In this document: in pieces, positions 16,276 to 25,579 of the stretch
Numbering within the stretch: the stretch's first letter is position 1
How the letters are laid out: each line of letters starts with the position of its first letter
From: Niastella populi
GTDB lineage: Bacteria > Bacteroidota > Bacteroidia > Chitinophagales > Chitinophagaceae
DNA length: 64,000 bases
Assembly: GCF_002078015.1 (NCBI RefSeq)
Contig: NZ_LWBP01000200.1
Location: 1 to 64,000, forward strand
Direction of reading: 5' to 3'
Translations under genes and position numbers: made by a program
Notes under the pieces: generated by a model
The model's database searches: none
What the model saw: the letters and a program-made list of their open reading frames with translations, nothing else
Told to the model about the DNA's origin: nothing

Positions 16276-19200
16276 TTAGAATAAAGAATACGGATTGTAA
16301 TATCCTGAATAGCCGTATAGCCCCTGGTTAAACTGACTATAATCTAAGTAATAATTTTGATTGCCAAACGTAAATACTCTTGATTGATGAATGCCATTCT
16401 GTTGCACGTCCTGAAATATCCAGTGGCTGTAACCAAATCTCGAAACATTTGAACCATTTCTGTAACCAATCCACAAAGGACTCGAGTAAACCATACCTTT
16501 TTCCCAGGCAGAAAATCCTGGTCGTTGATTATAACCATAGGTTGGGCTTGGGTTGTTTGCAACAGGGCTTCCTTCTTTTCGTTCATTTGTGTAAACAGAA
16601 GATCCAACTACAAAATTTCCCACTCCAAGCTCCCAGGCATTTGTTCGCCACCTGTCGCCATTACCGGCAAAGAAATCATTTTCCAATCTAAATGAAACAT
16701 CCCTGAACGATAATTTTACCCCACCTACGATTTGGGAATTTGAAGCTCCATCCGGACCAATGGCATTGCCATAATGGGTACGATAATAGGAGCCGCCATA
16801 ACCGTTGTATGTTACTCCGCCTCCCGCCGATACAGAGTTATTTGTAGTTCCGATCCCTGCAGAAATATTCCATTTCCCATCATCATAGGCAGCTCCAAAA
16901 TTTCCGCCGGCAGTAATTCCTCCTCCGCTAAAACCCAACCCAATTGAAGCGCTGAATGTAAAATCACCTATGGGTATGTTAATGGAAGGCATTATTGAAT
17001 TTAACGCGCTGGCTGCCGCCGTTTTGGCTGCAAAAGATAATCCGACCGTGTTTGCCTGCGCCTGAAAGCCTCCACTGGAGAAAGCATTCGCAATGCTTCC
17101 CTGGCTTATTCCGGCCGAACCTCCGGCTGTATAGTATCCCAACAAAAAGGTACCGGCACTCAACAGGCCAGATTGTACAGAACGCCAGCCCCAATTTCCG
17201 GTGGTCAAACCAGAGGATACATAACCTACTGCAAAGCCAATGGCGCCAACGATCACATCATCCCATCCTGCCCATTTTCCATCCGGGTCTATAGTACCGG
17301 GCCAGTTATTAGCCATCGCATTATAAGGGCTCGCAAACTGCCCGGCCGGGTCCTGTGCGTGCCACCTTCCTAATTGCGGATCATAATACCTGGCTTCAAA
17401 ATCATACTCCTCCAGCCCGCTGCCGTCATAAAACTCCCCCTGCTGCATTTCCTTTCCCTGGTATCCAAAATTCATTTGCATACTACCGTAAGCACGGCTG
17501 GTAAGGGCATACATGGCAAGCCCCTGCGGGTAGTAATGCATCTCATTCAGCAAAGCCCCTTTTGTGTGTACTACCTGCAGGTTGTCAAAATATACATCCC
17601 AATTACTTTCATTGCTGCAATACAAATACAAGTACCCGCTTTTTACAACATTAATGTTAAACGAGTGAAGCTTAAATGCATCGGCTGTGGCATTGATAGG
17701 GTCAAACCCGCTGCCGGCCTGTACCGGTTTAAATTGTTCATCAAATAGTATCCAGCAGATATTGGCACGCGGGGAAGTGGCAGGAACCGAAGAACTGTTT
17801 AATATGGGTGAGAGGTTGCCAGTGGTGGGCACATTAGCATTTAGCAGTGTACCGGTTGCGGCTCCTTTACTACCGCTTACTACCGCATTGGTCCCGGCAA
17901 AGGCATTGATAAAGGTGGAAAGTACATTACTTACCAGGTAACCGGTGTTATTAACTGAACCACCCGGGTTATGCCACAGCGAACGGCCATATACCTGGAA
18001 GGCATCTCCTGCCATCACTTTCAATGCTATACCCATGCCAAAACGATCACCGGTAGCGCCGTTCAGCTTATACATCTTCGTACTGGCCTGGGTAGGATTG
18101 ACCGTTGGGTCAGGCGGCGTCGGAAGCCCATTATTACTGTTATTGTTATAGCTATTGCCACTAACGGAGCTATACCAGCCTAATTGGCTCATCGTTACTA
18201 CATGATTGGCATCATTGGTAATATTGTAAAAGGTTTGTTCTGTTGCCATTCCGCCGGCCTCAAGCGTAGCGGCAGGGTAGTAAACTGTTTGCGATTCGTC
18301 TGTAAGGGTCATACGGATATTCCCCAGATGATCCCGTATATAATAGTCAAACACCCAGGTGTAATTGCTACCCGAAGACTTCAGCCGGGCGCGGCCTTCT
18401 GCATGCGCCATAAATAACAGGGATTCCGGTTGGTTTAACGATGACAGCGAAGCGTTTGAATAATTTTTCGACTGGTAAATAAATCCACCTATGTAAGTGG
18501 TAACGGTAGTAATATTTGAAGTATAGGTATTGATACCCAACTTAACGGAGGCTCCATTCTCCTGTACCGTCTTTTTCAGTTTATTTCCTGCTGCATCGTA
18601 CTGGTAAGTGATGCTCCCTTTGGAAAAAGTGATAACATTGGGCAGGTTTGAAGCATTATAGGTAATCAGGCTTATATTTTTGTTATCATCCCTGGTAAGG
18701 TTGCCATTATAGTCATAACCATAATCTACCGTTGCAGCTGTTTTGGATGTTGTTGCATAGTGAAAGTCGCCCAGTTTAGAACCGGCAACATTGGCATTGT
18801 CAATCACATGCTGAAGCCTGTTGCTGTTTTCTATGTTCAGATAGGCGTAGCTCAGGTTATCTATATTTGGAGCCCCGCCCAATACAAATCCATTTTGATT
18901 AAGTGTTTTAATATTGCCATTCAAATCATAGCTCATGCTGTTAAGAGAAAAATCCATGTAAGATTTATCCCAGGTAGTACTGCTGGTATTTTGCAAATAA
19001 GCTGCATTGGTCAACTGGTTTGCTTTATCGTAACTATAATCGAATTTTCTTGATACACCATCCCCTTTGCTTCTCCATATTTGCCCGCTAAGGCTGCCAT
19101 TGTAAGCCGGGTTTAAAAAGCTGGTAGTTCCGGTTGTGGCTGATGTTTTATCATATCCCAGTTCCATTCCAAACCAGTTGCCTGAATTACCAGCTATAGT

Positions 19201-20988
19201 ATAGTTCTTATTAATACCTGTCAGCCATCCCCGCACATTATAGTCATAGGTTTGGGTTTCAAGCGAAGTGCCAAGGGTTTTCGTTTTAGCCTGGCCAGTT
19301 TCCATATAGGTATAGGCAGCTATTGTTTTATCATTACTATTCGCGGTAGCGCCACCAATAGTACTGCTGATATTTTTCACCACAGAGAGCAACCGGCCTG
19401 CATGATCATAATTCCTTTTTGTCAATACGTTATGTGACTGCGCTCCCGTCCCCGGTTTACTATGTTGTTCATAAACTCTTAGTGGCGCACCCGTCCAACT
19501 GTATTGTGTGGTAGCCTTATCTATACCGTTGCTTAGGTTCGTTCCCTGTGTTTGTATAACACGGCCATGGTCGTCGTAAAAACTAACGGTATACAGGTAT
19601 TGGGTGCCATTGCTTTCCAACACTTCAGTTTTACTGCCTGTAACCATTCCCCTAATCATGGGCGATTGCACAATGGGCTGGGGATATGGTGCCGTGTTGT
19701 TGCTGGCAGCATAAAAGATTGCGGTATTCGATGTATTGGAAGCATCCAATGAGGAACCAAGTCCTGAACCTGTGCCCGCTACCCAATCATAGTTATCATA
19801 CCATGTTTGCGAAAGCAGTTCTGTTGTGTAGGATGCCACATTTGGGTAGGTGGTAGACCCTTTGGCAATACCCTGATGATAAATCCTGTTGTTATAATTG
19901 GTGTGATCAGTCATTAAACCCGTTGCAATCGGCCGGTCCTGCGTATCATACTGAAAATATTGCCATTTATGTATATTTCTCAGGTTACCATCCTGTGTCA
20001 TTACAATGCGGCCTCTCTGATCATATACCGTCCACACTTCTCCGGCGCTACCAGTGGGTGTTCCGGCATTTTTCCGGATAATAACCCGGTTATAATCATC
20101 ATATTCGAATCGGAAACATAATTCATCAGCCCTGCCCTGGTCTATTGTCCATGTGCCATCTGTTAGTGCAACCATTTTTGGGGGGATAATGAAACGTAGA
20201 TTACTATAATCATCATACACATAGTAAGTGCATTGCCAGCCTGCATGCGGGCTGCCGCTACCGTTATCTGCTGTAGTTGTTGTATACTGCACTTTTTTTA
20301 GGATAACCAGGCCATCTTTATCGGTATATTGAATGCTTTGATTCCCGTTTACATCCGTACCGATAGTTTTATATAACCGGCCGGCTGCATAGGCGCCGGA
20401 ACTGGCAGGAAGGCTCCCGGGCGCCGCCGCAATATTCCAGATGCGCACATTATCCGTTGCCGTATTGGTAACATGGCGAACGGTAGTGCCTCTGTTGCTG
20501 CCCACCCAACTGCTGCCCCGGCCATAGCTCTTCAATACCCTGTTCGCCGGGGAATTGTCTACATCTATCTGCGAATAGAAATTCGATTCGCCCGGGAACA
20601 TGGCCTGGTTAAAAGCGGTTTGCAGCGCCAGGGCGTTGTTCTTAAAGGCCCCGTCACTGCCATTGATGAACGGCATGTATTTCTTTGTTTCCCTTCCCCA
20701 GTTGTCATATACGTGCATTGCCACCGCATCCTGCTGCAAAGGGCTGATTTGTTTGCTTACCGTTTGCACCGTTCTGCCAAAACCGTCGATGTACTCGGTA
20801 CTTTGTATCACATGCGATACAGGTAAGGAAGTGGACACAATATCTATTTCGTTGGCAAACGGCTTTTGGGCCACCCACGACTTCAGCGTATTGTATGTTT
20901 GACCATAGCTGGTGAAAGCGTTCAGCAACAGCATTATGGTGGAAAGAATGCGTAATGATCGCAGGTAAGGTTTATTATTGATAGTCAT
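16276..20988 (-). CDS. RHS-repeat protein with C-terminal toxin-23-like domain
   Basis: About 1570 residues. I take ATG at 20988 as start; an upstream TTG at 20994 is possible. The order is: signal-like hydrophobic N-terminus (SLRILSTIMLLLNAFTSYGQ), a DUF6443-type start, many YD/RHS repeats, then the RHS core end signature (YDFEARYYDPQLGRWHAQDP; about residue 1210). A variable tail of about 330 residues follows IDPDGK. The tail opens with a Gly/Ala-rich hydrophobic region and then a beta-rich domain (FRLENDFFAGNGDRWRT, FVVGSSVYTNERK) that resembles polymorphic toxin type 23. RHS repeats form a shell enclosing the tail, which is released by cleavage at the core. The start lies 2 bp after the preceding stop. 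Confidence 0.85.
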   Translation of the reverse strand: MTINNKPYLRSLRILSTIMLLLNAFTSYGQTYNTLKSWVAQKPFANEIDIVSTSLPVSHVIQSTEYIDGFGRTVQTVSKQISPLQQDAVAMHVYDNWGRETKKYMPFINGSDGAFKNNALALQTAFNQAMFPGESNFYSQIDVDNSPANRVLKSYGRGSSWVGSNRGTTVRHVTNTATDNVRIWNIAAAPGSLPASSGAYAAGRLYKTIGTDVNGNQSIQYTDKDGLVILKKVQYTTTTADNGSGSPHAGWQCTYYVYDDYSNLRFIIPPKMVALTDGTWTIDQGRADELCFRFEYDDYNRVIIRKNAGTPTGSAGEVWTVYDQRGRIVMTQDGNLRNIHKWQYFQYDTQDRPIATGLMTDHTNYNNRIYHQGIAKGSTTYPNVASYTTELLSQTWYDNYDWVAGTGSGLGSSLDASNTSNTAIFYAASNNTAPYPQPIVQSPMIRGMVTGSKTEVLESNGTQYLYTVSFYDDHGRVIQTQGTNLSNGIDKATTQYSWTGAPLRVYEQHSKPGTGAQSHNVLTKRNYDHAGRLLSVVKNISSTIGGATANSNDKTIAAYTYMETGQAKTKTLGTSLETQTYDYNVRGWLTGINKNYTIAGNSGNWFGMELGYDKTSATTGTTSFLNPAYNGSLSGQIWRSKGDGVSRKFDYSYDKANQLTNAAYLQNTSSTTWDKSYMDFSLNSMSYDLNGNIKTLNQNGFVLGGAPNIDNLSYAYLNIENSNRLQHVIDNANVAGSKLGDFHYATTSKTAATVDYGYDYNGNLTRDDNKNISLITYNASNLPNVITFSKGSITYQYDAAGNKLKKTVQENGASVKLGINTYTSNITTVTTYIGGFIYQSKNYSNASLSSLNQPESLLFMAHAEGRARLKSSGSNYTWVFDYYIRDHLGNIRMTLTDESQTVYYPAATLEAGGMATEQTFYNITNDANHVVTMSQLGWYSSVSGNSYNNNSNNGLPTPPDPTVNPTQASTKMYKLNGATGDRFGMGIALKVMAGDAFQVYGRSLWHNPGGSVNNTGYLVSNVLSTFINAFAGTNAVVSGSKGAATGTLLNANVPTTGNLSPILNSSSVPATSPRANICWILFDEQFKPVQAGSGFDPINATADAFKLHSFNINVVKSGYLYLYCSNESNWDVYFDNLQVVHTKGALLNEMHYYPQGLAMYALTSRAYGSMQMNFGYQGKEMQQGEFYDGSGLEEYDFEARYYDPQLGRWHAQDPAGQFASPYNAMANNWPGTIDPDGKWAGWDDVIVGAIGFAVGYVSSGLTTGNWGWRSVQSGLLSAGTFLLGYYTAGGSAGISQGSIANAFSSGGFQAQANTVGLSFAAKTAAASALNSIMPSINIPIGDFTFSASIGLGFSGGGITAGGNFGAAYDDGKWNISAGIGTTNNSVSAGGGVTYNGYGGSYYRTHYGNAIGPDGASNSQIVGGVKLSFRDVSFRLENDFFAGNGDRWRTNAWELGVGNFVVGSSVYTNERKEGSPVANNPSPTYGYNQRPGFSAWEKGMVYSSPLWIGYRNGSNVSRFGYSHWIFQDVQQNGIHQSRVFTFGNQNYYLDYSQFNQGLYGYSGYYNPYSLF

Positions 20989-20990
20989 GT

Positions 20991-21527
20991 TCAATTGACT
21001 TTAAAAGTGATGCGGATAGGTAATACAACCGGATCGGTTGAAGGAAGCTGCCCTTCAGACAACTTAATAAAGCACCAGCCATCCTTTTGTACCCTGATGT
21101 CGTACACGTCGGTTAACAGCCAGTACCTTGCTTCCACGGCATTGGGCGGCCATAACTTCTTATCCCTGATCCTGCCGAAAGGCCGATACTGGCTCCAGTC
21201 GGCATCGCGGCTATGGGAAACGGCGGCCTCCAGCACCACACTATCGCGTCCCCGGGTACTCACATACGAAGCAAACAATGACCAGGCGCCCTGCCGGTTC
21301 GGTACAAACCCCGAAGTATCGGCCAGTTCGCTGGCACGCCTGTGCGCCATGCGCAGTGAAAGTGTTGAATCGGGAGCCAGCGACGCGGGCAGATTCCCTA
21401 TGGCCCTGGCAGCTACGGTCGGCGATGTAACCGGCGCTGGGCGCACACGCAAATAAAAGGTATCCTGCGCCCATGACCGATGCAGGCCAAAGGCAAATAA
21501 TACGGTAAATATGATAAGGTATCTCAT
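20991..21527 (-). CDS. Small secreted protein between the two RHS genes
   Basis: About 178 residues if started at ATG 21527, which has a good signal peptide (RYLIIFTVLFAFGLHRSWAQ); a longer start at 21557 would overlap the upstream gene. I recognise no family. The mature part has an Arg-rich helical section followed by a beta-rich half (KLWPPNAVEARYWLLTDVYD, DGWCFIKLSEGQLP). It lies 10 bp after the DUF5977/RHS gene and 2 bp before the RHS-toxin gene, so it is tightly coupled to both. A chaperone, adaptor or surface-assembly factor for the RHS proteins would fit, but this is inference from position. Confidence 0.7.
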   Translation of the reverse strand: MRYLIIFTVLFAFGLHRSWAQDTFYLRVRPAPVTSPTVAARAIGNLPASLAPDSTLSLRMAHRRASELADTSGFVPNRQGAWSLFASYVSTRGRDSVVLEAAVSHSRDADWSQYRPFGRIRDKKLWPPNAVEARYWLLTDVYDIRVQKDGWCFIKLSEGQLPSTDPVVLPIRITFKVN

Positions 21528-21537
21528 GTTATTTTCT

Positions 21538-24500
21538 TTAAAGAGTAAACGTAACACCGCTTAAAGGCACGGTATTGTTCGGCGGAACGTCAGTGCCGCT
21601 GGTGATCTGGGCATATATCTGCCCGGTAGTATATATAGTAATTTGCCAGGTTCGGCCGGCCGCCGAAACGGTTACATACCTGGTTGTGGAAGGCCGGCAA
21701 AGCCCGCTGATGGTTCCAATGAAATAACTGGAGCCAAAATACATCGTGCCCGAAGTGGGATAGAATATCATATAGAAAGTAACCGTTCCTCCCGATGCAG
21801 ACGCACCGCTGGCAATGGTGCTGTAACCGGTATTCGTCGTTATCGTGCACGATATGGCCGAACAGCTGCCATTGGCGTTTGCATACGCCTGCCCGTTGGT
21901 GTTCACATCGTTAATGGCTTTCTGGTTGGCATCGGCCTGGCTGATCGTCGACATGTAGGTGCCCGCAGCTACGGTATAGGTGACCGTACTGCCGGTGCTG
22001 CCGGTGCCACAATTATTGCGGGTAAAGCTGCCCGATTGGGCCACATTGTACCAAACCTGGTAGCACGTGGCGTTATTGTTGGCATACGTTTGCCCGTTAG
22101 TGACCACATCGTTATACGCCTGCGCATCGGCATCGGCCTGGCTGATGGCCGACGTATATATACCGGCGGGCACTACGTAGGTAGCCTGGTTGCCCAGGTA
22201 GCCGGCGGCACAGTTATTTCGCGTAAAGGTTTGTGAACGCGATGCATTCGCATATACCGTTGGTACGGGGCAGGCTACCGGCTGCCCGGCAAAATTGTAA
22301 CAGTTTTTAGATACGATGTTCCTGTCGTTATCCCGTACAACGTTCAATCTGCCCAAACCGTCGAATTCATAGGTGGTGGTTCTGCCGCTGGGATCTATCT
22401 CGCCGGTTTTACCCACCTGAGGATCGTATGTGTAGGTGGTCATCAGGGCGTCGGCCGGGAACACCCTGATATCGTCCACTACGCCGCTGAGCGTAGTTGG
22501 ATAAGTATAGGGCGCCTCATTGAACACCCATTTGCCGCTTACCCATTTCCACCATTGTATAATATAGTTTTTGCTGTTGGGGGGTGAGAACGGAACCGCA
22601 TACGAACCCGAACTGCTGTACCTGTTGCCCGTATGCGCGCTACCGGCCGTTCCGGCATTTTCTTCGAACCCCTGATAAAAATACTCCCTGGTCATGGTGG
22701 GATAATTCTTTGGGTACGTTCCCGTAATGTAAAAACTGAAACCCGGCGCACTGCTTGCCGTAAGCGTTAAAGTATAGGTTCCGGCCGGAAGTGAGATATT
22801 TGCCGAAACGTTGGAGGAGCAGCCTGAACCTGAGGGTCCCATACAATGGCTCCCACTCAAATTGGAGGAGCCCGTGATCGTGTAGCTCCACGTAATATTG
22901 CCTGTCAAATTACCCATGGGATAAATATTCCAGATGAGCGAACCTGCATAGTCGGTAGTTATGTTTACCGTGTACGTAGAAGTTACGGAGCTGCCGAAAC
23001 CGCTCGATCCCTGGTTCACCTGCAAAAAAACGTCGGCATTGGCAACCGCGGCAACCGGATAGGTATTGTTATACCCATATAACACGCTGGTGCTTTTACC
23101 GCCGGTTTCTTTGCTGGCCACCATGTTAACGTTGGTGGTTTCGTACTTCAGCGTTTTAGTGGTGAGCAGGGTGCTGCCTTTATAACTGGCCGCGCTGGTG
23201 AGGTAAGGCGCCGTACTTCCCTGGTAAGCATAAGTATAGGTATAATGGGTTTGCCTGATGGCGCCGTTCCTGTTCGCGGTTTCATGTACTACGGCATCGA
23301 GGTTGTTCATCGATTTCAGGGTGTTCACTACCGTTTGTTCGGCAGTTGTGATCATGGGAATACCCGTATCATGTGCATGATGAACAGTTTTGGTTACGGT
23401 ATTCCCTTTAGCGTCTGTAGAAGATATGCTTTGTATGGTTCGCTTATTGGCGCAATAGGTAAAACTGGTAGCCGTTTCAATATAATTGGCCGGCGTCAGC
23501 TGATCGTATTCGCGGCGCACCACGCCCGACAACCGGTAATTCTCTATATTGGTGTAATAAACGGAACTGAGGTCTCTGAGGCTCCAGTTTCCACCGCACG
23601 ATGCGTTGGCAATGTACGAGCGATAGGCCCAGCCCGATTTTGCGACCGGGCTGGTAAGGCTTGTATAGGAATTGATCTCCTCTGTAATTTTTTCGTTTGC
23701 GGCAGTGTATGCAATGACTGATTTAAGCAAACCCCGTTTGTGTGCGAAACTTACAGAGGATGTAAGCGTTGGCACGTTGGTTTCGCTGCAAAGCATACCG
23801 GTGCTGAACACATCGCCAAAATCGCTGAAGTTCTGAAAATTACAAACGGTATATCCACCATTCTGCTGTACGGTTTTCACCGATGAATAACCGATGAATG
23901 CGCCATTGAGGTCGTAGATATTTACTGCCGACTCGGAAAGAACCTTTTGCGCGAGGAGCTGGCAGCTGCCATTGATGGAATTCACTACCAGGTACTGGTA
24001 GGCTTCCGTTTGTATCTGCCCGGTAGATTTTCCGGTGGCATCATTGTAAACGTATTGTGTTTGAATTATATCGCCGGCTGCGAGGCTCTTTGCAATACTG
24101 CTTACCCTGAGCCCGCATACAATGGTATTTGAACCGGGATTTGCCTGGTAGTATGTGTTACCCTCATAGTTGATGGTCCAGGTAGCGCCGCCCAATTCCG
24201 CAATTTTAGTAAGAATGTCGGCTTTTGAATTATGCGCATTCGCCGACCTGATGGTAGGGTCGGTCATGGGATCGGTGGTTGCGTATGGGATAAAAGATTT
24301 ATAATAACCCCAGTAGTCGAAGTTCTGGGAATTGCGTGCCGGTAAATGCTGATCGGCGTTATAAGTAAAGGAACGATAGGTAACCGGCGTGGAGGTGGCA
24401 ACGGTACCGCCCGCCATTGTGATATTATCCAGCTTCAGCCGAAGCAGGTTCACATTGGTGGTAGGGTCGCCGAAATAACTATAGTTAAAGCCAAATGTTT

Positions 24501-25548
24501 TCAACACAATAGTGCCCACAGAACCGGTAGCCTTCAGGCTTACCGATGTGAGCCTGGCCGCGGTGGTAATATCGCGCCGGTCATAAGCATAAGTGAATGA
24601 AATTTGACCGGTTGCACAGCTGATGGATGACAGGTACTTAGGCTGAACGACCGTCATGGGAATAGGATCGCTGGTATTGGTAACACACCCGTTGTAGTAA
24701 TAAGTTCGCGTCCATTGATAATGGTTCAATACATCATTATTGGAAGAAGAGGTATAACTGAAGTTTACATTGTCCTTTCCATTAAAGCTGGTAATATTGC
24801 TCAGGTACCAGGCAGTGGTAAAAGTGTACGATGTGCCGTAGAGCGTGGTAATGGTCTTTTCCCTCGAATTACCGAAAGTGTATACATTGCCCGCAGGGTC
24901 GGTTACGGTAAAGATCGAATTATCGTAACTCCCTGTTGCAAAAAAGCCGGAAGTAGTGATCCTGACGCCTGTTTCATTGTTAAAAACAGGGTTACCGTTC
25001 TCATCGAACGTAAACTGAAGGTTAAAGGTGGGCGTTCTTAAATAATAGATATCCGGTTCCCCGTCGGCGGTAACACCCACGTAAGACGTACCGTCCCACC
25101 CTGTAATGGCCTTGTAATCGGCCGCAGACAAGGGAACATTGTCAACCATGTTTTGTTTTATCTTCCGGCCATAGCGAAGGGTTCCCAGGTAACCGTTTGT
25201 AAATTCATCGGGGAAGCCCCGCACCACGCGTGAAATGCTTCCACCGGCCGATAGTTGCCAGCCAAGGCCCACACTGGTTGCATAGTCCTGTACTTTTATA
25301 CCCCGCCCGGCGGTGTACTGCAGGGAAACCGGGATATTCAACGCACGCGATGAAAGCTCGCAAAGCGGAATATTAACCTGGGCGGCGCCGGTATACAGGT
25401 CTACCCCCACACCGGATGAACCACCTATGGAATTCAAAAAGCTGTTATTGGGTGATGGAAATCCCAGATTGTTCAAATTGCCCTGGGCAAACAGTTCTGC
25501 AAGTGGCAGCAAAACGAAGCAGAGGAGTAAGGTTTTGGTTTTGTTCAT
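21538..25548 (-). CDS. Large secreted RHS/YD-type protein with DUF5977 repeats
   Basis: 1336 residues. It has a signal peptide (about 1-22, ending ELFAQ), then a start typical of Bacteroidota SpvB/RHS-like proteins (VDLYTGAAQVNIPL, VGLGWQLSAGGSISR), a long beta-rich body, and one clear YD repeat near the end (YEFDGLGRLNVVRDNDRN). Two DUF5977 repeats follow (FTRNNC with ISQADA, about residues 1090-1225), and a Thr/Gly-rich beta domain closes the protein. No type IX sorting signal is seen. It lies upstream of the small protein and the RHS-toxin, reminiscent in order, though not proven in homology, of B and C components of Tc toxins that build one shell from two proteins. Confidence 0.82.
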   Translation of the reverse strand: MNKTKTLLLCFVLLPLAELFAQGNLNNLGFPSPNNSFLNSIGGSSGVGVDLYTGAAQVNIPLCELSSRALNIPVSLQYTAGRGIKVQDYATSVGLGWQLSAGGSISRVVRGFPDEFTNGYLGTLRYGRKIKQNMVDNVPLSAADYKAITGWDGTSYVGVTADGEPDIYYLRTPTFNLQFTFDENGNPVFNNETGVRITTSGFFATGSYDNSIFTVTDPAGNVYTFGNSREKTITTLYGTSYTFTTAWYLSNITSFNGKDNVNFSYTSSSNNDVLNHYQWTRTYYYNGCVTNTSDPIPMTVVQPKYLSSISCATGQISFTYAYDRRDITTAARLTSVSLKATGSVGTIVLKTFGFNYSYFGDPTTNVNLLRLKLDNITMAGGTVATSTPVTYRSFTYNADQHLPARNSQNFDYWGYYKSFIPYATTDPMTDPTIRSANAHNSKADILTKIAELGGATWTINYEGNTYYQANPGSNTIVCGLRVSSIAKSLAAGDIIQTQYVYNDATGKSTGQIQTEAYQYLVVNSINGSCQLLAQKVLSESAVNIYDLNGAFIGYSSVKTVQQNGGYTVCNFQNFSDFGDVFSTGMLCSETNVPTLTSSVSFAHKRGLLKSVIAYTAANEKITEEINSYTSLTSPVAKSGWAYRSYIANASCGGNWSLRDLSSVYYTNIENYRLSGVVRREYDQLTPANYIETATSFTYCANKRTIQSISSTDAKGNTVTKTVHHAHDTGIPMITTAEQTVVNTLKSMNNLDAVVHETANRNGAIRQTHYTYTYAYQGSTAPYLTSAASYKGSTLLTTKTLKYETTNVNMVASKETGGKSTSVLYGYNNTYPVAAVANADVFLQVNQGSSGFGSSVTSTYTVNITTDYAGSLIWNIYPMGNLTGNITWSYTITGSSNLSGSHCMGPSGSGCSSNVSANISLPAGTYTLTLTASSAPGFSFYITGTYPKNYPTMTREYFYQGFEENAGTAGSAHTGNRYSSSGSYAVPFSPPNSKNYIIQWWKWVSGKWVFNEAPYTYPTTLSGVVDDIRVFPADALMTTYTYDPQVGKTGEIDPSGRTTTYEFDGLGRLNVVRDNDRNIVSKNCYNFAGQPVACPVPTVYANASRSQTFTRNNCAAGYLGNQATYVVPAGIYTSAISQADADAQAYNDVVTNGQTYANNNATCYQVWYNVAQSGSFTRNNCGTGSTGSTVTYTVAAGTYMSTISQADANQKAINDVNTNGQAYANANGSCSAISCTITTNTGYSTIASGASASGGTVTFYMIFYPTSGTMYFGSSYFIGTISGLCRPSTTRYVTVSAAGRTWQITIYTTGQIYAQITSGTDVPPNNTVPLSGVTFTL

Positions 25549-25579
25549 TATACTTCTATTGAATAAGGTTGTAAACAGG

